Source: Bacteroidales bacterium (GTDB lineage: Bacteria > Bacteroidota > Bacteroidia > Bacteroidales > UBA12077). Taken from it: DNA of 64,000 nucleotides. Of this stretch, positions 7,677-17,189 are shown one piece after another; position 1 is the stretch's first letter; each line of letters begins with the position of its first letter. The notes beneath the pieces are model-generated. The model saw nothing but the letters and a program-made list of their open reading frames with translations, did not search any database and had not been told where the DNA came from. The position numbers and the translations under genes were made by a program. The stretch lies in contig JAHOYT010000036.1 of the NCBI GenBank assembly GCA_019038645.1, positions 80,103 to 144,102 on the forward strand, given 5' to 3'.

Positions 7677-9197
7677 ATGAAAATACTTAAATCATCTCAA
7701 ATAAGAGAAGTTGATTCGTTTACAATAAAAAATGAACCTATACTCTCTATTGATTTAATGGAGAGGGCAGCCAGGACTATTTCGGTGTGGATTTCTGAGA
7801 ATATTTCAAAAGAAAAAAATATTAAAATATTTGTTGGTCCTGGTAATAATGGAGGAGATGGATTAGCTGTTGCACGTCAACTAAAGGATTTTGATTATAA
7901 CGTAGAGGCTTTTATTCTGAAAATTTCCAATAATCTATCAAAAGATTGTGAAATCAATTTAGATAGATTAAAAATAACAGAAAATACATCAATACAAGAA
8001 ATTAGAGCCAAATCTGATTTCCCTGAAATAAATCAAAATGATATTCTCGTAGATGGATTATTTGGATCAGGCTTAACAAGAAAATTAGAAGGTTTACCCA
8101 AAGAGTTAGTTCAATATTTGAATAATTCAAATGCAGATATTGTCGCAATTGACATCCCTTCAGGTTTATTTGGTGAAGATAATACAGGTAATGATTTTGA
8201 TGCTATTATTAAAGCTAAATACACATTAACTTTTCAGTTACCTAAACTTTCTTTCTTTTTTGCTGAAAATGAACTTTTTGTTGGCAAATGGAAGGTGTTA
8301 CCAATTGGGTTAAACCAGAATTTTATTAATAGTTTGGATTCTGATTATTTTATGATTGATAATGATTATGTCGAGAAAAAAATCATCAATCGCAAAAAAT
8401 TTTCTCATAAAGGAACTTATGGTCATGTGTTGTTAATAGCCGGTAGTTATGGAAAAATGGGAGCAGCTATTCTGGCAGCAAAAGCTTGTTTGCGCGCCGG
8501 ATCAGGATTGGTTACTGTTCATGTTCCAAAAATAGGATACGAAATAATGCAAACGGCTTTACCCGAAGCTATGATTAGTATTGATTGGTCTGATATAATA
8601 TTTACCAATGTTAATGATCCGGAAGATTATACTTCGGTGGGAATTGGTCCGGGAATGGGAACAAAACAAAATACAAAAAAGGCTGTATCAAATTTATTTG
8701 AAAGAATTTCAACGCCAATAGTAATCGATGCGGATGGTTTAAATATATTGTCAGAACAAAAGGAACTGATAAAAAAAGTTCCAAAGAATAGTATTTTAAC
8801 CCCTCACCCGAAAGAATTTGAAAGATTGATTGGAGAATCCTTAGAAGATTATGACAGAATTCAGACTCAAATAAATTTTTCTGTTAATCATCAATTGTAT
8901 GTTGTTTTAAAAGGTGCTCATACTTCAATAACTTGCCCTGATGGTTTATGCTATTTCAATAGTACTGGTAATCCGGGAATGGCAACTGCTGGTAGTGGCG
9001 ATGTACTTACAGGAATAATACTGTCGTTATTAGGTCAGGGTTATAAACCTAAATATGCTGCGATAGTTGGTGCATATTTACATGGTTTGGCTGGTGATAT
9101 TGCGACTGAAAATACCGGACAAGAAGCATTAATTGCATCAGATATTATAGAAAATTTGGGTTATGCTTATTTAAAAATTAAAGAAAATAAGATATGA
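7677..9197 (+). CDS. nnr: Bifunctional NAD(P)HX epimerase / dehydratase
   Basis: This metabolite-repair enzyme acts on damaged NADHX/NADPHX. The N-terminal YjeF domain (about 1-215) epimerises the R and S forms, and the C-terminal ribokinase-like CARKD domain (about 225-505) dehydrates S-NAD(P)HX using ATP or ADP. Visible motifs are GPGNNGGDG and VDGLFGSGL in the first domain, and HKGTYGHVLLIAGS, GIGPGMGT, TPHPKEFERL and the anion-hole loop NPGMATAGSGD in the second. At 506 residues it has the usual fused bacterial length. The last four bases (ATGA) overlap the start of the DUF4831 lipoprotein gene, so the two are translationally coupled. Confidence 0.95.
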   Translation: MKILKSSQIREVDSFTIKNEPILSIDLMERAARTISVWISENISKEKNIKIFVGPGNNGGDGLAVARQLKDFDYNVEAFILKISNNLSKDCEINLDRLKITENTSIQEIRAKSDFPEINQNDILVDGLFGSGLTRKLEGLPKELVQYLNNSNADIVAIDIPSGLFGEDNTGNDFDAIIKAKYTLTFQLPKLSFFFAENELFVGKWKVLPIGLNQNFINSLDSDYFMIDNDYVEKKIINRKKFSHKGTYGHVLLIAGSYGKMGAAILAAKACLRAGSGLVTVHVPKIGYEIMQTALPEAMISIDWSDIIFTNVNDPEDYTSVGIGPGMGTKQNTKKAVSNLFERISTPIVIDADGLNILSEQKELIKKVPKNSILTPHPKEFERLIGESLEDYDRIQTQINFSVNHQLYVVLKGAHTSITCPDGLCYFNSTGNPGMATAGSGDVLTGIILSLLGQGYKPKYAAIVGAYLHGLAGDIATENTGQEALIASDIIENLGYAYLKIKENKI

Positions 9198-10342
9198 AAA
9201 ATATAAACATATTTATTATTTTGAGTTTGGTTGTATTTTTCTCATGTAAACCAAGCTCAGAAACACGTGTTACTAAAATTAAAGATTCCGGTCCAATACC
9301 GGAAAGTGGAATAATTTATGCTTTGCCACGAACCAATCTTAAGTTTACAGTTGAGGCAAAAAAAATGAATGTTATTCCCGGACCTTATAACGAATATGCT
9401 GAGAAATATCTTGGAATAGAAAATGCACCAAAGCAGGAAACTTCTATTTGGCAAATTACCGATATTTCAATTAGCACTTTTAATGATATTGATCCTGATC
9501 AGTATTATATTCTTGAGCCATCGGGTAAAATGAATATTGATTTTAAGAAGCTTGTTCAAAATGGGAATGTATTACCTGTAAATAAATCTATTGAAAATAA
9601 TTTCTTAAATGAGTTTTATGGAAAGAATAGCACAGATAAAGAAATAAAGTTTACCGATTTAAGCGTATCTAAATATATTGGTGAAGAGCAGGTTACTTAC
9701 TATAAAAGAGTACAGAGGGATTCGCTTTTTGCCAAAGTTCCGGTAGTCGAAACTCGCACAGTGCATAAATCTTTTGAAGATAAAGCAGAAGAAGCAGCGA
9801 ACTTTATATTTATGATTCGTGAAAAGAGGGTTGAACTTATTACCGGGATGGCAGATTTTTATCCTGAGGGTAATTCTTTGGAGGTGGCATTGCTTGAGCT
9901 AAATAGACTTGAAAATAATTATCTGACATTATTCATTGGCAAAAAATATGAGAGTTGGGCGACTGTAAGTTTTGAGTTTACTCCTTCTAAAGCAGAATTA
10001 AATCAGCCATACATTTTGTTTAGGTTTAATGAAGAAAGTGGTGTGCTATCACAAAATAATTTGAGCGGAAGACCAATAATTATTGAACTGGAAAAAACAG
10101 ATCAGACTAAAAACCTGAATTATTTAATATCTGACCAGATTAACAGAGAAGGACTTGAATATAAAGACAAGTTATATTATAGAATTCCGGAGTTAACCCA
10201 CGTAAGAATATTCGATGGAAATACATTGCTTGGAACTCATAAGGTGAATATTGAACAATACGGAATAGTTGTTTCTTTCCCTGTAATGTTTTTAATGGAA
10301 GATGAAAGATTTATTGAATTTTACAGGAAGGAAGAGCAATAA
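9194..10342 (+). CDS. DUF4831 family lipoprotein
   Basis: This is a Bacteroidetes-specific protein of unknown function. A 17-residue signal peptide ends at VVFFSC, a lipobox that predicts a lipid-anchored protein. The mature part begins with a Ser-rich spacer, then SGIIYALPRTNLKFTVEAKK and GPYNEYAEKYLGIENAP, which I recognise as the DUF4831 signature. The rest is predicted beta-rich with no catalytic motif. Its ATG overlaps the nnr stop (ATGA), so it is in an operon with nnr, although the two have no obvious functional link. The transcript probably ends in the palindromic repeat at 10413-10549. Confidence 0.82.
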   Translation: MKNINIFIILSLVVFFSCKPSSETRVTKIKDSGPIPESGIIYALPRTNLKFTVEAKKMNVIPGPYNEYAEKYLGIENAPKQETSIWQITDISISTFNDIDPDQYYILEPSGKMNIDFKKLVQNGNVLPVNKSIENNFLNEFYGKNSTDKEIKFTDLSVSKYIGEEQVTYYKRVQRDSLFAKVPVVETRTVHKSFEDKAEEAANFIFMIREKRVELITGMADFYPEGNSLEVALLELNRLENNYLTLFIGKKYESWATVSFEFTPSKAELNQPYILFRFNEESGVLSQNNLSGRPIIIELEKTDQTKNLNYLISDQINREGLEYKDKLYYRIPELTHVRIFDGNTLLGTHKVNIEQYGIVVSFPVMFLMEDERFIEFYRKEEQ

Positions 10343-10412
10343 ATATACTTGTAAGTTAATTGATTTAGTTACAGACTAATCGTGAAAATAAATTTCTGCA
10401 TGACAGGAATGA

Positions 10413-10549
10413 AAAGAAGGTGTCCAAAAAGTTCCTAAGTTGTCATTCCCTTGAAAAAGGGAATCTCATTTTTGACAGTACTGCAACTTAATAAGAGATC
10501 TCCAATCAAGTTGGAGATGACAAATAACTACTTTTTGGACACCTTCTTT
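10413..10549. repeat. Nested palindromic repeat, copy 1 (perfect 20-bp terminal inverted repeat)
   Basis: A 137-bp element lies between two convergent genes. Its ends, 10413-10432 and 10530-10549, are perfect 20-bp inverted repeats (AAAGAAGGTGTCCAAAAAGT and complement). Inside are a hairpin ATTCCCTT-GAAA-AAGGGAAT (10445-10464) and a hairpin ATCTCCAA-TCAAG-TTGGAGAT (10498-10518), plus a TTGTCAT/ATGACAA pair enclosing both. A second copy is at 24801-24933, with a 29-base block identical between the two (10441-10469 and 24825-24853). No open frame is present, so it is a non-autonomous repeat. The arms followed by T-rich DNA could also terminate transcription in both directions. I see no convincing target-site duplication. 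Confidence 0.85.
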
Positions 10550-10567
10550 ATTTATGTAGAAACTATT

Positions 10568-11104
10568 TTAGTTTACAATTATATTGCTTTTAAAATCTTT
10601 TTGATACTCCTCAAATGATTTGACTTTGAAAGCATCTTCAGCAAAAAACTTAAGAATAGGCTCAAGCTTATCAGCTGTATAATAACCCGGAACAGCAGTT
10701 AAAAGCTGATTATCCTCATTTAAATAGGCTACCGAAGGATATGACATTTTACCTTGTAGTAAAGCTATAGCTAATTGATGAGGTGATCTGCTTTTTAATC
10801 CTTCATTAAAAAATTTTTTACCACCAAAATTAATTGTATCATTTGTTTCAGCATCAAATCTGACAGCGTAATAGTCTTCATTTAAAATTTTAGCAATTTC
10901 AGGATTAGTAAATGTTGTAGCTTCCATTTTTTTACACCATCCACACCAATCAGTATAAACATCAATAAAAATCTTTCTGTGTTCTGTTTTGTTCAACTCT
11001 ACAGCTTCTTCAAAAGAGTACCATTTTACTTCTGTTTTTTGAGCGAAGCTATTACTAGTCAGGGTAATACTAAATGTTATTATAATAAATATTATCTTCT
11101 TCAT
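10568..11104 (-). CDS. Periplasmic thioredoxin-fold protein (CGWC)
   Basis: This is a secreted thiol-disulphide oxidoreductase-like protein. A cleavable signal peptide (about 1-21, ending SNSFAQ) precedes a thioredoxin fold with the redox motif DWCGWC (Cys54 and Cys57) and the cis-Pro region MSYPSVAYL. A short helical insertion (FFNEGLKSRSPHQLAIALLQ) separates the two halves, as in Bacteroidetes 'thioredoxin family' proteins of the DUF255/Thioredoxin_7 type. Partner proteins are unknown; reduction or isomerisation of periplasmic disulphides is inferred. It is monocistronic, with repeat copy 1 downstream and a 332-base spacer upstream. Confidence 0.85.
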   Translation of the reverse strand: MKKIIFIIITFSITLTSNSFAQKTEVKWYSFEEAVELNKTEHRKIFIDVYTDWCGWCKKMEATTFTNPEIAKILNEDYYAVRFDAETNDTINFGGKKFFNEGLKSRSPHQLAIALLQGKMSYPSVAYLNEDNQLLTAVPGYYTADKLEPILKFFAEDAFKVKSFEEYQKDFKSNIIVN

Positions 11105-11436
11105 AATCTGATATTTTCTCCAAACAATAATTAATATAAATAGTTATATATGTAATAACAAGCCACAAATAAAAATGTTTTGTTTCAATTTTGCAATTAT
11201 TATTAACAATATTTCAATAGTAATTAGACGGCTAAAAAGCTAAAAAGTTTCCTGATACTTAATCTTTTTCGTTAAGAAACGTTAACAAAAAGAATTTAAA
11301 TATAATGATTCTTACTATCCCGGTATTTTTTTCTAAATTTGAGCTTTCTAATTTTTCACTCTTTTCATTAAACAATTTGTTAAATAATTAGTCATTGTAT
11401 AAATATTAATTAAAATAAATAAACGGAGGAATAATA
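11105..11436. other. Intergenic region between the thioredoxin gene and pepD
   Basis: A 332-base AT-rich spacer between divergent genes. It holds an imperfect palindrome at 11263-11293 (TCTTTTT-C-GTTAA, six bases, TTAAC-AAAAAGA: a 12-bp stem with one bulged C). It also has an exact TAAATTTG promoter box at 11334-11341 facing pepD. The rest shows no open frame or RNA-like structure that I can support. Confidence 0.5.
11334..11341 (+). promoter_or_regulatory. -7 promoter element facing pepD
   Basis: An exact TAAATTTG (TAnnTTTG), implying a leader of about 90 bases before ATG 11437. A good Shine-Dalgarno (CGGAGGA, 11424-11430) precedes the start codon. Confidence 0.4.
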
Positions 11437-12894
11437 ATGAGCGAAATTCGTAATTTGGAACCAAAAGCTGTTTGGGAAATTTTTCAACAATTATGTGATA
11501 TACCACGTCCATCAAAAAAAGAACAAAAAGCAGTTGAGTTTGCTAAAAAATTTGGTGAAGATCTTGGATTAGAGACAATTGTAGACGAAATACAAAATGT
11601 TATAATTAAAAAGCCGGCAACTCCAGGAATGGAAGACCGAAAAACTGTTGTTCTTCAGGGCCACTTAGATATGGTACCACAAAAAAACAGCCATATTGAT
11701 CATGATTTCGAAAAAGATCCGATTCAGGCATACGTTGATGGTGAATGGGTAACTGCAAAAGATACAACTTTAGGTGCTGATAATGGTATTGGTGTTGCAG
11801 CTTCATTAGCTGTTCTTAAAGCTACGGATATAGTTCATGGCCCGTTAGAAGTTTTACTAACAATTGATGAGGAAACCGGAATGACCGGAGCAGAAAATTT
11901 AAAACCAGGAATTTTAAATGCTGATATTTTAATAAATACAGACTCTGAAGACGAAGGTGAATTATATATCGGTTGTGCAGGAGGTGTTGATACCAACGCA
12001 AAATTTTATTATAAAGAAGAGGAAGTTGCGGCTGACTCTGCTGCCTTTAGAATTGATATAAAAGGATTAAAAGGGGGACACTCAGGACTGGATATTCCGT
12101 TAGGTCGTGGGAATTCTAACAAACTTTTAAATAGAATTTTATATACAATAAATAAATCACTGGATATTCGTTTAGCTGATATCCAATCAGGAAGTTTACG
12201 AAATGCGATTCCACGTGAAGGTTTTGTAATTGTAACAGTTCCTAATGCGCAAGTAGGTGAATTTAAAAACTTTATTGATGAGCTTGTTCCTCAAATTAAA
12301 AGTGAACTTTCAGTTACTGAGCCTGATTTAGATATTGCTTATACTGAAGCTGATATGCCAGTTAAGGTTATTGATGAAAAAACACATAATAATTTAATAA
12401 AAGGTATTTATGGAGTTCCAAATGGCGTAATCAGAATGAGCGACGCTATGGAAGGCCTTATTGAAACTTCAACCAATCTTGCAATTGTAAAAAAACAAGA
12501 AGGATTTATTGAACTTGCTTCGCTACAACGTAGTTCTGTTGAAAGTGCTAAGGAAGATTTGGCTAATATGATTCGTAGTGTATTGGAGTTAGCAGGTGCT
12601 GATGTTGTACATGAAGGTGATTATCCGGGATGGAATCCAAATATTAATTCAGAAATTCTGAAAATTATGCAGGATGCTTACAATAATAAATGGGGTAAAG
12701 TTCCTGAAATTAAAGGTATACATGCAGGTTTAGAATGTGGTATAATAATGGAAAACTATCCAAATCTTGATACTATTTCATTTGGTCCAACTATTCGTTT
12801 TCCGCATTCTCCGGATGAAAAGGTAAATATTAAAACCGTAGGAATGTTTTATGACTTTTTAATCGAAACACTTAAGAATATCCCTAAAAAATAA
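11437..12894 (+). CDS. pepD: Aminoacyl-histidine dipeptidase (peptidase M20C, PepD)
   Basis: This is a cytoplasmic di-zinc dipeptidase with broad activity on X-His and other dipeptides. The M20 metal ligands and catalytic residues are present in order: GHLDMV (His76, Asp78), GADNGIGV (Asp115), IDEETGMTG (Glu145-Glu146) and NTDSEDEGELYIGCAGG, with a late HAGLECG segment carrying the last His. At 485 residues it is the normal length, with a lid domain (about 205-385) inserted in the catalytic domain. It has a strong Shine-Dalgarno and a hairpin terminator at 12911-12962, so it is probably monocistronic. It would finish the digestion of peptides brought in by the POT transporter. Confidence 0.94.
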   Translation: MSEIRNLEPKAVWEIFQQLCDIPRPSKKEQKAVEFAKKFGEDLGLETIVDEIQNVIIKKPATPGMEDRKTVVLQGHLDMVPQKNSHIDHDFEKDPIQAYVDGEWVTAKDTTLGADNGIGVAASLAVLKATDIVHGPLEVLLTIDEETGMTGAENLKPGILNADILINTDSEDEGELYIGCAGGVDTNAKFYYKEEEVAADSAAFRIDIKGLKGGHSGLDIPLGRGNSNKLLNRILYTINKSLDIRLADIQSGSLRNAIPREGFVIVTVPNAQVGEFKNFIDELVPQIKSELSVTEPDLDIAYTEADMPVKVIDEKTHNNLIKGIYGVPNGVIRMSDAMEGLIETSTNLAIVKKQEGFIELASLQRSSVESAKEDLANMIRSVLELAGADVVHEGDYPGWNPNINSEILKIMQDAYNNKWGKVPEIKGIHAGLECGIIMENYPNLDTISFGPTIRFPHSPDEKVNIKTVGMFYDFLIETLKNIPKK

Positions 12895-12910
12895 TTAGTC
12901 TTCATAAAAT

Positions 12911-12962
12911 AAAAGGGTGTCTCACGATTCCGATAACTATCGGGACGGGATGACACCCTTTT
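12911..12962 (+). terminator. Nested palindromic terminator after pepD
   Basis: The outer stem AAAAGGGTGTC / GACACCCTTTT is perfect over 11 bp and runs into further T. An inner perfect stem CCGATA-AC-TATCGG (12930-12943) lies inside. The GGTGTC/GACACC ends resemble the arms of the palindromic repeat at 10413-10549. Confidence 0.75.
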
Positions 12963-13032
12963 TTATTGCATCATAAAATTTACTTTCTGTCGTTTTATTT
13001 GTAAATTGGCTAATAATCAATATTATGATGTT

Positions 13033-13680
13033 ATGAGACGCAATCTGATTATTTTTCTGATTCTTGCTTTCTTTGTGGGTTGTGGACCATATATATGGTT
13101 TAAAGCACCACAGCCACAAGGTGAGGAAAACCTGAATGTTTTCCCTGAAAACTTATTAGGTAAATATTCTTCAGTAAGCGATACCTCAATAATTAGGATT
13201 GAAACAGATAAAATTATTAGTGAGTACCGTGAAAACTTATTGATGACCAAAGCTGAGTTTCGTGAAGAAACTGGTGATACAATTTCTGAAGATACTTCAT
13301 TTACTTTTACCGATAATTGGGATATTACCATAAAATCATTTGGAGACTCTGTAAAAGTATTTTCAAGTAAGGATGATGAATTATTTAAAATCTCAGATCA
13401 GCAAATTCTTCGGGAATACAAAGGAATATACTTCCTTAATTATAAGGATACCAACGATTACTGGAAAGTAAAAATCCTGAACCTGGAAAAAGATACGCTT
13501 GAATTCGATATTATTCTTTTTGAAAAAGATATGGAGAATATCAGGAATATTACAATGGTAGAAATTGTTCAGGATAGTACTGAAGAATCGACAAGGTATT
13601 ATTTAAATCCAACCAAAAGAGAATTGAAGAAAATTCTAAAAAAAAGGTCTACAGGCGAAAAGTTTGTGAAAATCGATTAA
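13033..13680 (+). CDS. Lipoprotein of unknown function
   Basis: I do not recognise a family. A signal peptide ends at the lipobox AFFVGC, so the mature 200-residue protein should be lipid-anchored. The mature sequence is charged, beta-rich and has repeated short strand-like segments (IIRIETDKIISEY, VKVFSSKDDELFKISD, YWKVKILNLEKDTLEFDIIL), and a basic C-terminus (RELKKILKKRS). The open frame extends up to a TTG at 13006, but the ATG at 13033 begins a proper signal peptide and is preferred. It is followed after 64 bases by the DUF3667 protein on the same strand, possibly one transcript. Confidence 0.72.
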   Translation: MRRNLIIFLILAFFVGCGPYIWFKAPQPQGEENLNVFPENLLGKYSSVSDTSIIRIETDKIISEYRENLLMTKAEFREETGDTISEDTSFTFTDNWDITIKSFGDSVKVFSSKDDELFKISDQQILREYKGIYFLNYKDTNDYWKVKILNLEKDTLEFDIILFEKDMENIRNITMVEIVQDSTEESTRYYLNPTKRELKKILKKRSTGEKFVKID

Positions 13681-13744
13681 AGCTAAAATCATTTAAATTT
13701 TCAAATAACGTATGTATTTTCATTTACTGAAAAGGAAATCTATT

Positions 13745-14716
13745 ATGGCTAAGAATAATGAAATTAAGAAAATACAAAAGAAAAACGAGGAAGTTTCTAA
13801 ATACGATTTTATAATATGCCCGAATTGTGGTGCCGGAGAGGTTGGAAAGTTTTGTCCGAACTGCGGGCAGTCCAATAAAGACTTTAACAGGCCTTTAAAA
13901 GAGATTATAGGTGATTTGTTGGATTCAATAAATCTTGATATACGTTTATTAAATACTTTAATTCCGTTCTTTACTAAGCCAGGTTTTTTGGCACAGGAAT
14001 ATTTTGAAGGTAAACGAAAAAAATATGTTCCTCCCATGCGAATGTATATTTTATTTAGTGTTTTATTTTTCTTTTTGGCTCAGTTTGCCGACTTTGATGA
14101 TTTTGAGGGAATTGGGAAAGTAAATATGGATACACCATTGGATTCAATACAACAGAAAAGTAATATTGTTTCGAATGATACTTCAAATATAGTAACTTTT
14201 GAAAACTTAACACTGACTGACCGCGAGAAGATTAAAAAAGATGTTTTAGCTGATACAACTTTAAGCGAGGGTATTAGGAAAGTTGTAGTTGGAGCATTAA
14301 ATGTAACAGAAAATTCAGGTTTGTTCCAGGAAAAAGTTTTAAAATATATATCGTATGTTTTATTTTTATTGATGCCTGTTTTTGCATTATTGCTTGCTAT
14401 GATTTTGTGGCGTTCTAATAAGCTGTATATAAAGCATCTTATTTTTTCTATTAATTTTCATTCATTTATATTTGGTTTATCATCATTAATAATAATATCC
14501 GGAATGATTTTTCCTGAAGGAGTTGCTGTATATTTTTCATACCTGCTTTTAGGAATCCCTCTTTATCTTTTATTTGGAATTGAAAGATTTTATAATCGAT
14601 CTTATGTAAGATCATTTTTTAAAACGATTGGGGCATTAACTTTGTATTTCTTCATAATTCTTATTGTAATTGGTACAATATTTTTAATTACTGCTAAAGG
14701 ATTTTATGAAGTTTAA
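13745..14716 (+). CDS. DUF3667 family membrane protein with N-terminal zinc ribbon
   Basis: This is a Bacteroidetes family of unknown function. After a Lys-rich start come two CxxC pairs, CPNCG and CPNCGQ, in ICPNCGAGEVGKFCPNCGQ (a zinc-ribbon knuckle). Then comes a conserved amphipathic block (PLKEIIGDLLDSINLD, PFFTKPGFLAQEYFEGKRKKY) and PPMRMYILFSVLFFF, the first membrane helix. Four or so more helices make up the C-terminal half. An ATG exists at 13712 in frame, but the ATG at 13745 has a Shine-Dalgarno-like AAAAGGA before it and gives the family-typical N-terminus, so it is chosen (323 residues). It probably shares a transcript with the upstream lipoprotein. Confidence 0.8.
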   Translation: MAKNNEIKKIQKKNEEVSKYDFIICPNCGAGEVGKFCPNCGQSNKDFNRPLKEIIGDLLDSINLDIRLLNTLIPFFTKPGFLAQEYFEGKRKKYVPPMRMYILFSVLFFFLAQFADFDDFEGIGKVNMDTPLDSIQQKSNIVSNDTSNIVTFENLTLTDREKIKKDVLADTTLSEGIRKVVVGALNVTENSGLFQEKVLKYISYVLFLLMPVFALLLAMILWRSNKLYIKHLIFSINFHSFIFGLSSLIIISGMIFPEGVAVYFSYLLLGIPLYLLFGIERFYNRSYVRSFFKTIGALTLYFFIILIVIGTIFLITAKGFYEV

Positions 14717-14758
14717 TAATTCCTGATCCTTTCGTGAATACGTTTTAGAAAATAATAG

Positions 14759-14790
14759 AGAAAAAACCGCCTCCAGTAAAGGAAGCGGTT
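14759..14790 (-). terminator. Terminator of the FtsX-type permease gene
   Basis: On the minus strand the hairpin AACCGC-TTCC ... GG-GCGGTT is followed by TTTTTT. The plus-strand side lacks a T-run, so it mainly serves the minus-strand gene ending at 14811. Confidence 0.7.
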
Positions 14791-14810
14791 CAGGATATAA
14801 ACCTTTTTTA

Positions 14811-17156
14811 TTATTCGTATCTTAAACTTTCTGTTGGATTTTTTATTGCTGCTCTATAAGCTTGTGCAAAAACAGTTATTATGGCAATAACAAAAGTCAG
14901 TGTAGTTGCAAGTGCGAAGATATAAACTGAAATATCTACTTTATAAGTAAAAGATTCTAACCATTTATTGGCAAAGTAGTATGAAACAGGCCATGCAATA
15001 ATATTACTTATTAAAACCCATTTAATAAAATCTTTTTCTAAAATGAATATTATACCAGAAATGGAACTTCCCATTGCTTTTCGAATTCCAATTTCTTTTG
15101 TTCTTTGTTCAGCAGAATATGCCGATAATCCAAATAAACCTAAACACGATAGTAATATTGCTAATATTGCAAAATAGTTAAAAATTTGTCCTACTCTTTT
15201 ATCATTAGTGTATAATTCATTGTAACGATCTGTTAACGTTCTATATGACAATGAGTAGTTCGGAAAGTTTTCATTTATTTTATTTCTTATTTTATCAATA
15301 GTAGCTTTTAAATTGCCATCTTTTACATTTAATATTAAATTACCTGAAGATTTGCCTCTATATAAAATCAAAGGACTAATTGCTGAATGAATAGATTGAG
15401 AATGAAAGTCTTTAATAACTCCAATAACCTTACAAGAGCCTCTGACAAAAGTTATTTCTGTTCCCAAGGGATTTTCTAATCCCATTTGTTTGGCTGCCGA
15501 CTCATTAATTATATATGAAGCAGTATCTACTTCAAAAATTTCACTAAAATTTCTACCTTCTATTATCTCTAATCCAATAGCAGGTATAAAATCATTATCC
15601 ACTTCGCAAAAATTTGTTAAATACAATTCATCAGGATCTTTTCCGGGCCAATTTCCACCATATGTACCTTCTATTATCTGAATAGGTAAGCTCGACGCAG
15701 AAGTCACATTTAGTACATCAGGAATTTCAAGTAAGACACTTTTAATATTGGTATAGTCATTAGCTATGTCTCCTCCTAAATCAATCGTGATTAAATTATC
15801 GATTTTATAACCAAGATCTTTATTCTGAATAAAATTCATTTGCGATTTAACAACAAATGAAAATATAATTAAGCTTATTGAAATTGAGAATTGAGTAATA
15901 ACTAAAATCTGTCTGAAAATCCTCCCCTTTTTTCCATGGATAGGCTCTTTTGAAAGTATTTGCGCGCTTTTAATTTTTGATAAATATAAAGCAGTATAAC
16001 TTCCTGAAAATAAGCCAGTAAGAATTGTGATGGTAATAAGCCACCCAATTTCTTTATACGTGAACACTTTCATGGTAATCTCCTTCTGGCTAATACTATT
16101 AAAAGCAGGTAACATAAAATCAACAAATAATAATGCAAATAATAATGCAATAAAAGCTATGAAAAGGGATTCTCCTAAGTATTGCGTAATTAATTGACTC
16201 CTTCGTGCACCTACAACTTTTCTTATTCCAACATCTGTTAATCTTTTAGTTGCTTTAGCGGTTGATAGATTCATGAAATTAATACATGCAATAATTAAAA
16301 TAAAGATTGATACAATAGCAAAAATTAAAACATATTTAATGTCCCCTAATTTAGCATACAGTTCAGTTAAATGGCTTGATCTCAAATGAACTTCAGTAAT
16401 TGGTTGAATTCCTAACTTTATCTTATTACCATCTTCCCCAAATATTTTTGTAAAGTAATTTTCAATTTTGTTTGCTACAGTATCAGGAATGGCTTCACTG
16501 GCAATTTTAATAAATGGGTAACAACTAAAACTTCCCCACACATTTTCAGAATCTTTTATACTTTGAATGGATTTATAATTAATTAAAAAATCAAAGCTAA
16601 AATGGGAATTTGTTGGGGTATTTTGAATAATTCCAGAGACAATATAGTCATGATCTAAATTAAGATTTATTGTTTCACCTAAAGGATCTTTTTCACCAAA
16701 TAGTTTTTCTGCAGTTTCTTGGGTTAAAATAATCTCATTTAAATCTGTTAATAAACTATCTTTTTGTTTCTTTAATATTTTGAAAGTAAAAATATCAAAG
16801 AATTCTTTGGTAGAGTATATTCCTTTAATATTATTATAGGATCTGTCATCAACTTTTAAAAGCACATTTCCTCCTCTCAAATTGCATGATGCTATTATTT
16901 CCGGATATTCATCTTTTAAGGCTTGAGCTAATGGAAGGGGCCCAACAGCAGCTTCCATGCTTGGTAACTTAGCTATAATGCGATAAATATCTTCAGAATC
17001 TTTATGAAATTTATCAAAACTTAACTCATCATAAACCCAAAGCATAATAAGTATAGAGCAACTCATTCCTATGGCTAATCCAATAATATTTATTCCCGAA
17101 TAGAATAAATCACGTCGTATATTTCGGATTGCAGTTATAATATAATTTTTAAACAT
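14811..17156 (-). CDS. ABC transporter permease, FtsX/MacB type (two-module)
   Basis: This inner-membrane protein has two FtsX modules, each an N-terminal helix, a large periplasmic MacB-PCD-like domain and three helices. Landmarks are MFKNYIITAIRNIRRD and the first helix (1-45), the cytoplasmic loop DVGIRKVVGARRSQL in module 1, and EIGIRKAMGSSISG in module 2. It ends AIKNPTESLRYE, typical of the Bacteroidetes family of about 780-800 residues. No ABC ATPase gene is adjacent, so the ATPase must be encoded elsewhere. Substrate is unknown; relatives act in efflux or envelope mechanotransmission. It is divergent from an NtrC-type regulator and kinase, and a -24/-12-like promoter plus tandem operator sites lie upstream (see 17190-17308). 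Control by that system is therefore strongly suggested. Confidence 0.88.
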   Translation of the reverse strand: MFKNYIITAIRNIRRDLFYSGINIIGLAIGMSCSILIMLWVYDELSFDKFHKDSEDIYRIIAKLPSMEAAVGPLPLAQALKDEYPEIIASCNLRGGNVLLKVDDRSYNNIKGIYSTKEFFDIFTFKILKKQKDSLLTDLNEIILTQETAEKLFGEKDPLGETINLNLDHDYIVSGIIQNTPTNSHFSFDFLINYKSIQSIKDSENVWGSFSCYPFIKIASEAIPDTVANKIENYFTKIFGEDGNKIKLGIQPITEVHLRSSHLTELYAKLGDIKYVLIFAIVSIFILIIACINFMNLSTAKATKRLTDVGIRKVVGARRSQLITQYLGESLFIAFIALLFALLFVDFMLPAFNSISQKEITMKVFTYKEIGWLITITILTGLFSGSYTALYLSKIKSAQILSKEPIHGKKGRIFRQILVITQFSISISLIIFSFVVKSQMNFIQNKDLGYKIDNLITIDLGGDIANDYTNIKSVLLEIPDVLNVTSASSLPIQIIEGTYGGNWPGKDPDELYLTNFCEVDNDFIPAIGLEIIEGRNFSEIFEVDTASYIINESAAKQMGLENPLGTEITFVRGSCKVIGVIKDFHSQSIHSAISPLILYRGKSSGNLILNVKDGNLKATIDKIRNKINENFPNYSLSYRTLTDRYNELYTNDKRVGQIFNYFAILAILLSCLGLFGLSAYSAEQRTKEIGIRKAMGSSISGIIFILEKDFIKWVLISNIIAWPVSYYFANKWLESFTYKVDISVYIFALATTLTFVIAIITVFAQAYRAAIKNPTESLRYE

Positions 17157-17189
17157 GGCTCTTATTTTTATTATTAATAGCTTTTAATA

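Noticed and set aside
10413..10549. Palindromic repeat as a CRISPR array or insertion sequence
   Set aside because: Only one unit per locus, no regular spacers, no cas genes nearby and no transposase reading frame; it is a small non-autonomous repeat.
13023..13331. 102-residue open frame antisense to the lipoprotein gene
   Set aside because: It lies fully across a better-supported gene with a lipobox, and shows no domain or start signal of its own.
14811..17156. Permease as part of a complete local MacAB-TolC efflux operon
   Set aside because: No ATPase, membrane-fusion protein or TolC-like gene is adjacent; only the permease is present.
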